Positions 28,325 through 36,746 of a stretch of DNA of 64,000 bases are shown one piece after another. The notes beneath the pieces were generated by a model, which did not search any database, had not been told where the DNA came from, and was given only the letters and a program-made list of their open reading frames with translations. Position numbers and translations under genes: made by a program. The stretch is from positions 1-64,000 of the forward strand of contig CAIKCI010000017.1 of NCBI GenBank assembly GCA_903825895.1, in the 5' to 3' direction. Source of the DNA: an uncultured Actinomycetes bacterium (lineage in GTDB: Bacteria > Actinomycetota > Acidimicrobiia > Acidimicrobiales > RAAP-2). The first letter of the stretch is position 1, and each line of letters begins with the position of its first letter.

Positions 28325-30088
28325 CTAACCTTCCTCTTCAATGGCGCCAGGGAATGCATCTAAAATCTTTGCTTCGGCGACCGAGCTCGCGGCATTGACT
28401 GGTGCCTCTTCGAGATGTTCAACATCGATAATCTCCTCGTTTTGACCAGCTTCTTCAATGCGTTCCGCTTTCGTGCGCTGCGTACGTGTTGCTTCGGCCA
28501 CCGTCAGGTCAAGCGTCATCGGTGCTCCGATGGCAAGGGCCAAGGCACTCTCTACTTCTGCGGCATGTTCCGCGCACTTTGCACGGTGTGCATCGTTGGG
28601 AATAACGAAGGTCACGATACCGTTTTCAACGTTGCTGACTGATCCCCCCAGATAGAGCGAACGCGCTTTCGCCGTAATACCTGGAAGGACCGACTCTCTC
28701 CAGACTTGTTCGACATCATCACGACTCACATCGGTCGCATTGCGTTCTGTCGCAGGCGCAGCTGCTGGAGCGGCTTGTGGTGTCGGAGTTTCCTCAGGCT
28801 CAGCCGTTGGTGTGTCCCCCGGCGCTTGCGTTCCAGGAGCGGCTTTTTTAAACGCTCCCAGCGATGCTTTCGCTCCCGGAGCGAGAGCCACCTGCGGTGT
28901 AGGACGAACCGCTTTCGCCGCTGGCGGTGCCACGGGAGGCGCACCGTGCGAAAGTTCTTGAATCTTTCGCTCGAGCCGGGTGATGCGATCTGCCAAACCC
29001 GTACTACCGCCTTCGAGATCGGTCCTCGCCGCTCGGACAACCGCTACTTCAAGGAGTACTTGGGCGTCAGGTGCATCGCGCATCTCTACTTGTGCGCGCC
29101 CTAAGAGTTCGATGCAGCGAACAACCCGAGCGAGCCCCAGCCGACTTATTTGTTCCTGCAGTCGATCACGGTCCGCACCAGTCACTTGTGCGAGATCAGG
29201 GGCCAGTCCAATGAGGAATGCTTGGCGCAACTCATCGATGAGTTCTGTTGCCAACTGTTGAGGTCCCCAACCCGATGCGTGGAGCTTCGAAAGTGCAACG
29301 ATTGTCGCTCCCGCGTCTTCGTCGCACAAGCCATCCACCACTGACGACAACTCAGGTCGACTTTCTGTTGACTCACCCGATGCCGCAACCTGGTCGAGTG
29401 CACTCAGTGCATCTCTCGCTGAGCCTTTTCCTTTGCGTACAGCCAAACTGAGGATGGCATCATCGAGACCTAGTCCGGCATCGTCACGCACATCACGCAA
29501 CAGACCTTCAAGTGTTTCGGCCCCCAAAAGCCGGAACTCAAGATGCTGTGTTCGACTGCGGATCGTGGGTGGCACTTTCTGCGGGTCCGTTGTGGCCAGG
29601 ACAAAAACGACGTGCCCAGGAGGCTCTTCAAGAGTCTTCAACAGGGCGTTCGCCGCTGCGGTTGAGAGCATGTGGACTTCGTCGATGATGTAGACCTTTG
29701 AGCGTCCCGGCGAACCCAGGGCGGCATGCGCGATGAGATCCCGGATTGCTTCGACACCATTATTTGAAGCGGCGTCGAGTTCGGTCACATCCATCGACGT
29801 CCCGCGCGTTATTTCACTACAACTCGCACAGACGCCACAGGGCTCTCCGTCGACGAGGGCAAGGCAGTTCAGTGCCTTCGCCAAAATCCTTGCGGTTGAG
29901 GTCTTCCCCGTTCCGCGAGGACCGCTAAAGAGATAGGCGTGGGCAACATGACCGTCTTTGACGGCGGTCCGAAGTGCTCTGACCACATGTTCTTGACCAC
30001 GCAGTTCCGAGAACTTCCCAGGACGATAACGCCGATAGAGCGAGACGAAGTCGTCTGCGGTTCCCAGTACTCCGTCGTCATTTGCCAT
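28325..30088 (-). CDS. dnaX: DNA polymerase III subunits gamma and tau
   Basis: A 587-residue clamp-loader ATPase. Walker A G-P-R-G-T-G-K-T-S is near residue 55, followed by the four-Cys zinc module (C-L-A-L-V-D-G-E-P-C-G-V-C-A-S-C) and Walker B Y-I-I-D-E-V-H-M-L. Domain III ends near residue 370. A Pro/Ala-rich linker leads to the tau-specific tail. In the linker codons TTT AAA AAA G lie within a short inverted repeat. A -1 slip there would give a gamma-like product of about 429 residues. The ATG lies 6 nt behind TAGCAT. Confidence 0.96.
   Translation of the reverse strand: MANDDGVLGTADDFVSLYRRYRPGKFSELRGQEHVVRALRTAVKDGHVAHAYLFSGPRGTGKTSTARILAKALNCLALVDGEPCGVCASCSEITRGTSMDVTELDAASNNGVEAIRDLIAHAALGSPGRSKVYIIDEVHMLSTAAANALLKTLEEPPGHVVFVLATTDPQKVPPTIRSRTQHLEFRLLGAETLEGLLRDVRDDAGLGLDDAILSLAVRKGKGSARDALSALDQVAASGESTESRPELSSVVDGLCDEDAGATIVALSKLHASGWGPQQLATELIDELRQAFLIGLAPDLAQVTGADRDRLQEQISRLGLARVVRCIELLGRAQVEMRDAPDAQVLLEVAVVRAARTDLEGGSTGLADRITRLERKIQELSHGAPPVAPPAAKAVRPTPQVALAPGAKASLGAFKKAAPGTQAPGDTPTAEPEETPTPQAAPAAAPATERNATDVSRDDVEQVWRESVLPGITAKARSLYLGGSVSNVENGIVTFVIPNDAHRAKCAEHAAEVESALALAIGAPMTLDLTVAEATRTQRTKAERIEEAGQNEEIIDVEHLEEAPVNAASSVAEAKILDAFPGAIEEEG
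28836..28858 (-). other. Possible slippage site in dnaX
   Basis: A six-A run preceded by TTT sits between perfect six-base arms GGAGCG and CGCTCC. A -1 shift reaches TGA after 14 codons, at the gamma/tau domain boundary. The heptamer is not the canonical A-AAA-AAG in this frame, so this remains speculative. Confidence 0.3.
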
Positions 30089-30094
30089 GGCCTG

Positions 30095-30100
30095 ATGCTA
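30095..30100 (-). promoter_or_regulatory. Candidate -10 element for dnaX
   Basis: TAGCAT on the minus strand ends 6 nt before ATG 30088. The space between it and the SRP RNA gene is only about 50 bp. Confidence 0.4.
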
Positions 30101-30152
30101 TCGGTGCGATGTGACCTCGGGAGGCGAACGACCAAACAATGCCCCGATCCTC

Positions 30153-30264
30153 GGAGCGATGGCCAGGTTGACTACGGCACACGCCGAATCTCGCTGAGAG
30201 CTGCTGCCTTCCGACCCTGACTCGGTTCACAAGAGGGCATTGCGCAGGACCCGACCACCGCTCC
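30153..30264 (-). ncRNA. ffs: Signal recognition particle RNA, small bacterial type
   Basis: On the minus strand, about 112 bases with complementary ends (GGAGCGGTGG and CCATCGCTCC, one G-T). The universally conserved Ffh-binding hairpin GTCAGGGTCGGAAGGCAGCAGC-like core is at about 30196-30222, with GGAA-type tetraloop and asymmetric loop. The RNA joins Ffh in targeting membrane proteins. Its place beside dnaX, tRNA-Ser and tadA is common in actinobacteria. Exact ends are inferred from pairing. Confidence 0.92.
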
Positions 30265-30373
30265 CAAGACCGGTGACTTCCCTCTCAACGCTACCTGACT
30301 CGAAACAGGCTTTGCCCAAGGGGGCAGGTTTGGGCGGTTAGCCTGTGAACTCCTGTCCTTCGGGGCAAGATTC

Positions 30374-30461
30374 GGAGGAGTGCGAGAGCGGCCGAATCGG
30401 CACGATTGGAAATCGTGTGTGGGGAAACTCACCGTGGGTTCAAATCCCACCTCCTCCGCCA
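30374..30461 (+). tRNA. tRNA-Ser (GGA)
   Basis: A class II tRNA with long variable arm. Acceptor arms GGAGGAG (30374-30380) and CTCCTCC (30451-30457) pair fully. The stem CACGA/TCGTG closes the loop with anticodon GGA. Discriminator G and an encoded CCA follow; the last A is also the first base of the tadA ATG. Confidence 0.95.
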
Positions 30462-30922
30462 TGAGTAGTCACGACGACCTCGAGATCACGGCCATGCGCC
30501 TCGCCCTCGAAGAGGCGCGCGGCTGCGGCGAGCGCGGGGAGGTTCCCGTCGGAGCGGTCGTCATCGTCGATGGCGAGATCATCGCCCAAGCCGGTAATGA
30601 GCGAGAAGCGCTCCATGACCCCACCGCCCACGCCGAAGTCTTGGCTCTGCGCGCTGCGTCAGCACAGTTGGGTTCTTGGCGCCTTGAGGACGCCACGCTG
30701 GTCGTGACCTTGGAGCCGTGTGTGATGTGTGCGGGAGCTTTGTTAAATGCCCGCGTGGGTCGCGTCGTCATTGGCGCGATGGATTTAAAAGCTGGAGCGT
30801 TGGGGTCTCGCTACAACGTCGGCAGTGATCCACGATTGAACCACGAGATGGATATCACCGTTGGCGTCTTGGCCAATGAATCGGCAGAACTCATACAAGA
30901 TTTTTTTGCGCAGCGTCGCTGA
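30461..30922 (+). CDS. tadA: tRNA adenosine deaminase TadA
   Basis: A 153-residue zinc deaminase converting adenosine 34 of tRNA-Arg(ACG) to inosine. Zinc ligands are His57 (in H-A-E, with proton-shuttling Glu59) and Cys87 and Cys90 (P-C-V-M-C). The core V-P-V-G-A-V-V-V is present in the form V-P-V-G-A-V-V-I. The ATG at 30461 shares its A with the CCA end of tRNA-Ser, leaving no room for a standard ribosome binding site. An in-frame ATG at 30494 is the alternative but would cut the first helix. Its tRNA substrate is encoded at the end of this window. Confidence 0.94.
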   Translation: MSSHDDLEITAMRLALEEARGCGERGEVPVGAVVIVDGEIIAQAGNEREALHDPTAHAEVLALRAASAQLGSWRLEDATLVVTLEPCVMCAGALLNARVGRVVIGAMDLKAGALGSRYNVGSDPRLNHEMDITVGVLANESAELIQDFFAQRR

Positions 30923-30925
30923 GCC

Positions 30926-32023
30926 TTAGTGAGCGTTTGCGAGCGCTCGTTCTCGCCGAGCTTGGGCGTAGGTAAGCCAGCGTCCGTCTTCAAAGTCGTA
31001 GAGTTTGCACTCGCGTGTATTCGACATGAACTCACGCATCTTCCACTTCTTGTCGATGATGGTTCCGGGGAATGCGGCCTCAATCGCATCGGTTGCTTCT
31101 TCGAGTTTGTACATCGGAATGCGCATATCGACGTGGTGAGGGACGTGGACCATGATCCAGTGGAAGAAGAAGTTCGCTCCCTTCGGGAGACGCAGAACGG
31201 TCGTTCCTTCCATCTGAGCCTTGAACTTGGTCCATTCAGCCTTTTTCCACCAACGAATATCGGGGCCGACGTGGTGCACGTGCACCGCGGTGCCGATCAC
31301 ACAAGAAAAGAAGAAGAAAGGCAAGACCACGCAGCGAAGATCAATCCACACAACACCGGCCACGGTGCCGGTGCGCATGGAGCCGATCCATGAGAACAGC
31401 GCCAGCATTCCAACGATGAAACCAAGGACCATCCATCGGTCTCGGCGAATGGATTTCACCCAACGCTCGGGAGGACGGCCAACCATCATCTTCTTCCACC
31501 ACACTTGGTGGATGTAGTAAATCCCTGCACCGGCCCATGACCACTCAACACGGTGCACAACACGACGCCACCAACCCATGGCGGCATACTCTTGCGCCGT
31601 TGCTGGGTGCCAAACAAAGTCGAAACCTTGACGAACGGTGAAGGCATGGTGAACACGGTTGTGACCAAGCAGCCATCCTTCGTAGACATGCCAGCTCGGC
31701 AGGAATGAAAGGTGCCCAATCCATGAGTTCAGTTTTTTCGACTTAAACAATGCGCCGTGGGCTGCATCGTGGCCGACAATAAAGAGGCCCGAAACGGTGA
31801 GCGCCATGACCGCTTCAATGAGAAGTGCGTAAAAGACGTTCGTAACGTAGACCAAGGCAACCAAAAGCCCGACATAGATCGCCGTGTCTCGACCAAAGTA
31901 CGCAAGGCCCTTCCAGGTTGGGTTGTCGTAGACCGAGTCAGGAAGCGCGTCGATGACGGGCTTCAACGATCCTTTTCGATCGCTTGACGTTACGTCAGCG
32001 CTGGCTTCAGGGATTACACTCAT
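30926..32023 (-). CDS. Membrane fatty acid desaturase
   Basis: A 365-residue di-iron desaturase with three His boxes: G-H-D-A-A-H (84-89), H-N-R-V-H-H (121-126) and H-V-P-H-H-V-D near residue 295. Two pairs of membrane segments flank the boxes. The arrangement is that of acyl-lipid desaturases of the DesA/omega-6 group, which insert double bases in membrane acyl chains and so adjust fluidity. Position specificity cannot be read. It ends three bases from the tadA stop. No desaturase-associated ferredoxin or reductase gene is close. Confidence 0.93.
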   Translation of the reverse strand: MSVIPEASADVTSSDRKGSLKPVIDALPDSVYDNPTWKGLAYFGRDTAIYVGLLVALVYVTNVFYALLIEAVMALTVSGLFIVGHDAAHGALFKSKKLNSWIGHLSFLPSWHVYEGWLLGHNRVHHAFTVRQGFDFVWHPATAQEYAAMGWWRRVVHRVEWSWAGAGIYYIHQVWWKKMMVGRPPERWVKSIRRDRWMVLGFIVGMLALFSWIGSMRTGTVAGVVWIDLRCVVLPFFFFSCVIGTAVHVHHVGPDIRWWKKAEWTKFKAQMEGTTVLRLPKGANFFFHWIMVHVPHHVDMRIPMYKLEEATDAIEAAFPGTIIDKKWKMREFMSNTRECKLYDFEDGRWLTYAQARRERALANAH

Positions 32024-32181
32024 TCAGACCAATCTTCTCTTTGCGGAACGAAATATCCGCGTCTTCGCAGGTTACCCCCATCTGAAGCCTTTTTGACTCA
32101 GTAAAACGCCTGTTTCCCTGCCTGGACGTTGGATTTCCTCTCGAGGGACCCCGATGAATCCCCTTGTTAACCCCTCTGCGT

Positions 32182-32187
32182 TAGGGT
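32182..32187 (+). promoter_or_regulatory. Candidate -10 element
   Basis: TAGGGT about 45 bp before the secreted protein gene at 32232, giving a leader near 38 nt. The rest of the 208-bp gap from 32024 holds nothing else I recognise. Confidence 0.35.
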
Positions 32188-32231
32188 ATTTTGCCCACTG
32201 ATTCCCAGACGCTGAACGAAATGACCCGCTC

Positions 32232-33905
32232 ATGGCTCCCGAACAAAATATGGCGAAACCACGTACATTCCTCTATCGGCGACTCGCCGCAGGGGCAATC
32301 GGGATTCTTCTCGTTGCCGGGTCACTCAGCGCGGTGGTGTTGGCCACCTCTTCGTCCCCGTCAACGACGACCACCACGTCAAGTCCAGCATCGAACGCAG
32401 CCGCCAAAACAACCGCTGGACCTGTTGGTGTGGTCGCTCCTTGGGTGGTAGCGGAGAATAAAAAACCAGGCACCACGGCGTGGCAGATTCCCCCTGCAGT
32501 GACCCCCAATATCATTGCCGGCTTTTCAAATTTGAACTATGCCGCGGTAGGTCAGACCGCAAAGTTTTACGTCACCACGCCAGCACCAAGTTTCAAAGTA
32601 ACGGCCTATCGCATGGGGTACTACCAAAACAAGGGTGGCCGATCCGTCTGGACGTCTTCAACGTATAAAGGCGTCGTCCAGCCCGTCTGCCCCCTGACTG
32701 CGGGCATCAACATGGTCAGCTGCGAAAACTGGAGCACCTCGTTTAGCGTTCCCATCACCAAGGCATTTGTGCAAGGTGACTATCTCTTTAAGTTGACCGA
32801 CAGCCAAGGCAACCAAGGCTATGTCCCCCTCACCGTGTGGGACCAGTCTTCGAAAGCCACGTACCTCTTTGTCAATCGAACCTTCACTGAAGAAGGCTGG
32901 AACTTTTGGGGAGGCTACGACTTTTACCAAGGGCTCGGGCCCTGCGCGCCGACGGTTCCGACCTATCCTCAGTGCAACCGCGCCCGGGTCGTCTCGCTTG
33001 ATCGCCCCTACAACACGGGATATGGTGCCTCCGACTTCTTTGGCAATGAATACCCGCTGCTTCAGTACATGGAACAGCATGGTCTCGATGTCACCTACGT
33101 CACCGATGTCACCTTGGACGTCCAGCCATCTCTTTCGTCCAATCACAAGGTGTTCTTATCGCTCGGTCACGATGAAACCTGGTCAAGCCCTGAACGACAA
33201 GGGGCAATTACCGCCAAAGGTGCCGGCACCAACTTTGTCTTCTTCGGTTCAGCTGCGGTACTGCGCCATGTGCGGATGCAGCCCTCCTCGCTGGGACCGG
33301 AACGTATTGAGGTCAACTATCGAAGCACTCAAGAAGATCCGTTAAACGGAAAAGGGAACCCGCTTGATGTGACGGGCAACACATTCTCGTCCCCGCCAAC
33401 GAGTCTCTCTCCCGTGCCGTTCACCGGAGAGTTGTACTCGGGCTATTTGAATGGAACCAACAATGTTCCCTTCGTGGTGGCCGATGGAAATGCATGGGCG
33501 TTTAAAGGAACGGGCCTGAAGACAGGAAGCCAACTTCCTGGCGTCGTGATGTCCGACATTGATCATCTCTCCTTTGCCGACGGATCACCGAAGAACATCC
33601 AGGTCTTCGGTCACTCTCCAATTCCCGAGAATCAACTCTTTACCGCCGAAGGAATCTGGAACGGTTTTTCGTATTCGGATATGACGTATTACACCGATCC
33701 AGCAGGAAACGCTGGTGTCATCAACACCGGAACGGTGAACTGGATCAATGCAATGAGTTCGTGCATCACCGGACCGACAGGCTGTTTATCGTCCAAGGTC
33801 CAGCAGATCACAGGAAATATCTTTGCCCTCTTTGGAAAAGGTCCGGCGGGCCTGAGCACCCCATCGGTTCCAAACTGGTCGAGCATTCAACCCGTTGGTT
33901 CATAG
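32232..33905 (+). CDS. Secreted N,N-dimethylformamidase beta-subunit-like protein
   Basis: 557 residues. A basic start and one hydrophobic segment (about 20-40) form a signal or anchor, then a Thr/Ser/Ala linker. Residues about 80-210 form a beta-sandwich with Y-R-M-G-Y-Y. The larger part resembles the glutamine-amidotransferase-like domain of the dimethylformamidase large subunit, with N-R-T-F-T-E-E-G-W-N, S-L-D-R-P-Y, G-H-D-E-T-W-S and D-I-D-H-L-S. True dimethylformamidase is cytoplasmic with a small subunit and mononuclear iron; this protein is exported and no small-subunit gene is seen, so the substrate is unknown. An ATG at 32250 is an alternative start. Confidence 0.82.
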   Translation: MAPEQNMAKPRTFLYRRLAAGAIGILLVAGSLSAVVLATSSSPSTTTTTSSPASNAAAKTTAGPVGVVAPWVVAENKKPGTTAWQIPPAVTPNIIAGFSNLNYAAVGQTAKFYVTTPAPSFKVTAYRMGYYQNKGGRSVWTSSTYKGVVQPVCPLTAGINMVSCENWSTSFSVPITKAFVQGDYLFKLTDSQGNQGYVPLTVWDQSSKATYLFVNRTFTEEGWNFWGGYDFYQGLGPCAPTVPTYPQCNRARVVSLDRPYNTGYGASDFFGNEYPLLQYMEQHGLDVTYVTDVTLDVQPSLSSNHKVFLSLGHDETWSSPERQGAITAKGAGTNFVFFGSAAVLRHVRMQPSSLGPERIEVNYRSTQEDPLNGKGNPLDVTGNTFSSPPTSLSPVPFTGELYSGYLNGTNNVPFVVADGNAWAFKGTGLKTGSQLPGVVMSDIDHLSFADGSPKNIQVFGHSPIPENQLFTAEGIWNGFSYSDMTYYTDPAGNAGVINTGTVNWINAMSSCITGPTGCLSSKVQQITGNIFALFGKGPAGLSTPSVPNWSSIQPVGS

Positions 33906-33946
33906 ATTTTTTCGATCCACATTCCAGGGCACTAACCTCTTCTCTC

Positions 33947-34031
33947 GGAGGGGTGCCAGAGCGGCCGAATGGGACGGTCTCGAAAACCGTTGTGCCTCCG
34001 GGTACCGTGGGTTCAAATCCCACCCTCTCCG
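33947..34031 (+). tRNA. tRNA-Ser (CGA)
   Basis: Class II tRNA with a long variable arm. Acceptor arms GGAGGGG and CCTCTCC (34024-34030) pair with one G-T. The anticodon stem ACGGT/ACCGT closes a loop with anticodon CGA. CCA is not encoded. Confidence 0.95.
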
Positions 34032-34047
34032 CTCGAACGCACAGGCT

Positions 34048-34075
34048 GGCCTTGATGGTGCAAGCCGTCAAGGCC
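34048..34075 (+). terminator. Probable terminator hairpin after tRNA-Ser(CGA)
   Basis: GGCCTTGA and TCAAGGCC form an eight-pair stem with a 12-base loop, framed by CGCACA and TGTGCG further out. A short T-containing stretch (GTCTTTG) follows, so termination strength is uncertain. Confidence 0.55.
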
Positions 34076-34167
34076 GTCTTTGTGCGCTGCAGGGCAGACA
34101 ACCCGGGAATCAAGATCCTATGATTGAGACCAGAGGACTACCTCCGTCCATCCACTAAGGAGTCACC

Positions 34168-35499
34168 ATGGCCGAGCGACCAGACATTGAACAGCGCAGA
34201 GTTCTGACCACCGCCATTCCTGGACCGAAGTCTCAGGCGATTCATGCTCGGCGCAATGCTGCGGTCTCTCTGGGCGTGAGTTCAGGCTTACCGGCCTACA
34301 TCGAACGTGGCCAAGGGGCGATCCTGGTCGACGCCGATGGCAACCAGCTGATTGACCTTGGATCGGGTATCGCCGTCGCTGGGGTTGGTCACGCGCACCC
34401 AGCGATCACGAACGCAATTAGCGAGCAGGCCCACGATCTCATCCACACCTGTTTCATGGTGTCTCCCTACGAAAGTTACGTCCGACTGGCAGAAGAGTTA
34501 AACGAGCGCACCCCGGGAGATTTTTCTAAATCCACAGCCCTGTTCAACTCTGGAGCCGAAGCTGTTGAAAATGCAATCAAAGTTGCCCGTCTCGCTACGG
34601 GCAAAACGGCCATCATCGTCTTCGACAACGCGTATCACGGCCGAACGAACCTGACCATGGCGCTCACGGCGAAAAATATGCCGTATAAAGACCGCTTCGG
34701 TCCCTTTGCTCCTGAGGTCTATCGGGTTCCTATGTCCTATCCCCTGCGCGACTCACTCAGCGGTGCTGATGCGGCGAAACTGGCTCTCGACGAGATTGAC
34801 GTGCAAGTGGGCTCACACAATGTCGCCGCAGTACTCATTGAGCCCATCCAAGGTGAGGGCGGATTCATCGTTCCCGCCCCTGGGTTTCTCCCTGCGCTGT
34901 CGGCATGGACCAAAGAGAAAGGAATCGTCTTTATCGCCGACGAAGTCCAAACCGGTTTCTGTCGAACGGGTCAATGGTTTGCCTGTGAAGACGAAGGAAT
35001 CATTCCCGACCTCATCGTGACCGCCAAGGGCATCGCCGGCGGTATGCCGCTTTCAGGGCTGACGGGCCGAAGTGAATTGATGGATGCGGTTCACGCTGGA
35101 GGACTAGGCGGTACCTACGCCGGAAACCCGGTAGCGGTTGCGAGCGCGCTCGCAACCATCGGCGTGATGGATGACGAGCGACTCGTTGAGCGCGCCGCAC
35201 AGCTTGGCGAGATCATCCGGACTCGTTTGGAAAAACTCGCCGCAGATGTTGACTGCATCGCCGACGTGCGCGGTCGTGGCGCGATGATAGCGATGGAACT
35301 CGTGAAGCCAGGCTCGCTGACCCCTGATGCTGCGTTAACCAAAACCATTGTGACCAAGTGTGGCGAGCAGGGAGTAATCACGTTGAGCTGTGGAACCTAC
35401 GGCAATGTCATTCGCCTGCTTCCACCCTTCATCATCTCCGATGAGTTGCTCAACGAAGGCCTTGACGCCATCGAAGTCGCACTGCGCTCAAGTATCTAA
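34168..35499 (+). CDS. gabT: 4-aminobutyrate aminotransferase
   Basis: A 443-residue PLP class III aminotransferase. Conserved parts: D-L-G-S-G-I-A-V-A-G-V-G-H near residue 65, F-N-S-G-A-E-A-V-E-N-A-I-K-x-A-R, Y-H-G-R-T, E-P-I-Q-G-E-G-G, I-A-D-E-V-Q-T-G-F-x-R-T-G and the PLP lysine in V-T-A-K-G-I-A-G-G-M-P-L-S-G. It moves the amino group of 4-aminobutyrate to 2-oxoglutarate, giving succinate semialdehyde. Related substrates such as 5-aminovalerate are possible. AAGGAG precedes the ATG. No gabD is adjacent. Confidence 0.94.
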   Translation: MAERPDIEQRRVLTTAIPGPKSQAIHARRNAAVSLGVSSGLPAYIERGQGAILVDADGNQLIDLGSGIAVAGVGHAHPAITNAISEQAHDLIHTCFMVSPYESYVRLAEELNERTPGDFSKSTALFNSGAEAVENAIKVARLATGKTAIIVFDNAYHGRTNLTMALTAKNMPYKDRFGPFAPEVYRVPMSYPLRDSLSGADAAKLALDEIDVQVGSHNVAAVLIEPIQGEGGFIVPAPGFLPALSAWTKEKGIVFIADEVQTGFCRTGQWFACEDEGIIPDLIVTAKGIAGGMPLSGLTGRSELMDAVHAGGLGGTYAGNPVAVASALATIGVMDDERLVERAAQLGEIIRTRLEKLAADVDCIADVRGRGAMIAMELVKPGSLTPDAALTKTIVTKCGEQGVITLSCGTYGNVIRLLPPFIISDELLNEGLDAIEVALRSSI

Positions 35500-35502
35500 T
35501 CG

Positions 35503-36675
35503 TTAGCCAGGAACGCATGACTGCGTTGACACGTTGCTCGTCGCTGCCTCTCCACGCGCAATATCTTGGGTTATCCCCGAACCGGCAAGTGCGTAGCCCA
35601 CCTGTGCATTGACCGTTGAGCGTGAGAACACCACGCCAAGCACCGTTCCGCCTTGCCCGATCAGCGGACCGCCAGAGTTGCCAGGAAGTACTTGGCCATT
35701 GAGTTCATAGACCGCACGAGTCACCAAGGAACCACCATAGATATCTCGACCTATCGCTTCGAACGATGCCGAGACCGACGAAGGGGCAACGTGGAGGTCC
35801 CCATTTTCCGGAAAGCCTACGACCGCCGACGGCGTACCTGACGAGACGGTGGCCGACGTGACCGAAAGCGCGCGACCTAACGGGGCTTGGGTTTTTAAGA
35901 CCGCCAGGTCAAGACTTGGGTCGAAGAGGACGACGTTGGCGTTATAAGAAATGCCCCCAACCACGACCATGGGGCTCTTAATCCCAGCGACGACGTGTGC
36001 GTTCGTCACCAACACTCCCGGCGCGACAACAAACGATGAGCCTTCTACTTGTCCGCCGCAGCCAGTACTCAGGATTTTGTAGACCGACGCCAGTGTTGAG
36101 TGCGCGATCGCTAACGCTTCGGGTGTTGACGGCACCGGCGTCACCGGAGCTAAGGGAGGTGCGATTGCCGCGAACACGGACGGGAAGCCCTGACTCGAAA
36201 GAAGGGACTGAACTTGAGCAACGGCCGACGGCACTGGCGGGAGCGCACGGTCAATCACGCGGATCACTGCGGAACGGTCGATCGCTTGGTTCACCCACGT
36301 CACTTGTGTTTGCACTAAGAACCCTGCAATCAACCAGGTTGAGAGCAAAATACTGACCGCTCCAATCGCAGCGCCGACCCCAGTATCGAAGCTGCCAAGA
36401 TGCCACCGCTTTAGCGCCGACGACGCCCACGAACCAAGAACACTTCCGGCGATTGAGCAAACCACGGCCATGCCAAGAACCAGCGCGAGAACCAAGATCG
36501 TTCGGGTAATCCCTGCACCAAGAGGCTTGGCCACGATGTAGGCCAAGCCAATACCGAGCACTAAGCCACCGAAAAATCCAACGAAACTCAGCACTTGCAC
36601 CATGGCGCCGAGACGCAGGCCGTTGAGGGCTGCCAGCACGACCAAAAGTGCAATGAAAAGATCGAGCCAACCCAT
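35503..36675 (-). CDS. marP: MarP-like membrane serine protease (CvpA plus trypsin domain)
   Basis: 390 residues. The first 125 form four membrane segments of the CvpA/colicin-V-production type; the rest is an extracytoplasmic chymotrypsin-fold protease. The catalytic triad is His227 (T-N-A-H-V-V), Asp256 (D-L-A-V-L) and Ser334 (G-N-S-G-G-P-L). Cys206 and a C-terminal Cys may form the redox-sensitive disulfide known from mycobacterial MarP, which protects against acid and oxidative stress by processing a peptidoglycan hydrolase. The ATG at 36675 lies 7 nt behind TACCCT; an upstream GTG at 36714 is less likely. Confidence 0.92.
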   Translation of the reverse strand: MGWLDLFIALLVVLAALNGLRLGAMVQVLSFVGFFGGLVLGIGLAYIVAKPLGAGITRTILVLALVLGMAVVCSIAGSVLGSWASSALKRWHLGSFDTGVGAAIGAVSILLSTWLIAGFLVQTQVTWVNQAIDRSAVIRVIDRALPPVPSAVAQVQSLLSSQGFPSVFAAIAPPLAPVTPVPSTPEALAIAHSTLASVYKILSTGCGGQVEGSSFVVAPGVLVTNAHVVAGIKSPMVVVGGISYNANVVLFDPSLDLAVLKTQAPLGRALSVTSATVSSGTPSAVVGFPENGDLHVAPSSVSASFEAIGRDIYGGSLVTRAVYELNGQVLPGNSGGPLIGQGGTVLGVVFSRSTVNAQVGYALAGSGITQDIARGEAATSNVSTQSCVPG

Positions 36676-36682
36676 ACCGTTG

Positions 36683-36688
36683 AGGGTA
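36683..36688 (-). promoter_or_regulatory. Candidate -10 element for the MarP-like gene
   Basis: TACCCT on the minus strand, 7 nt before ATG 36675. It decides the start in favour of this ATG. Confidence 0.5.
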
Positions 36689-36734
36689 GACCCTCTTCGG
36701 CGCGACGAAGCCACAATCAGAACGATTTTCCCTC

Positions 36735-36740
36735 TACGAT
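36735..36740 (+). promoter_or_regulatory. Candidate -10 element for the repeat lipoprotein
   Basis: TACGAT, 6 nt before GTG 36747. With the one at 36683 it forms a back-to-back pair of leaderless promoters in a 71-bp gap. Confidence 0.45.
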
Positions 36741-36746
36741 CTTGTC

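Noticed and set aside
36676-36714. GTG start at 36714 for the MarP-like protein
   Set aside because: The -10-like TACCCT lies inside this stretch at leaderless spacing to ATG 36675, and the added residues are not part of the CvpA domain.
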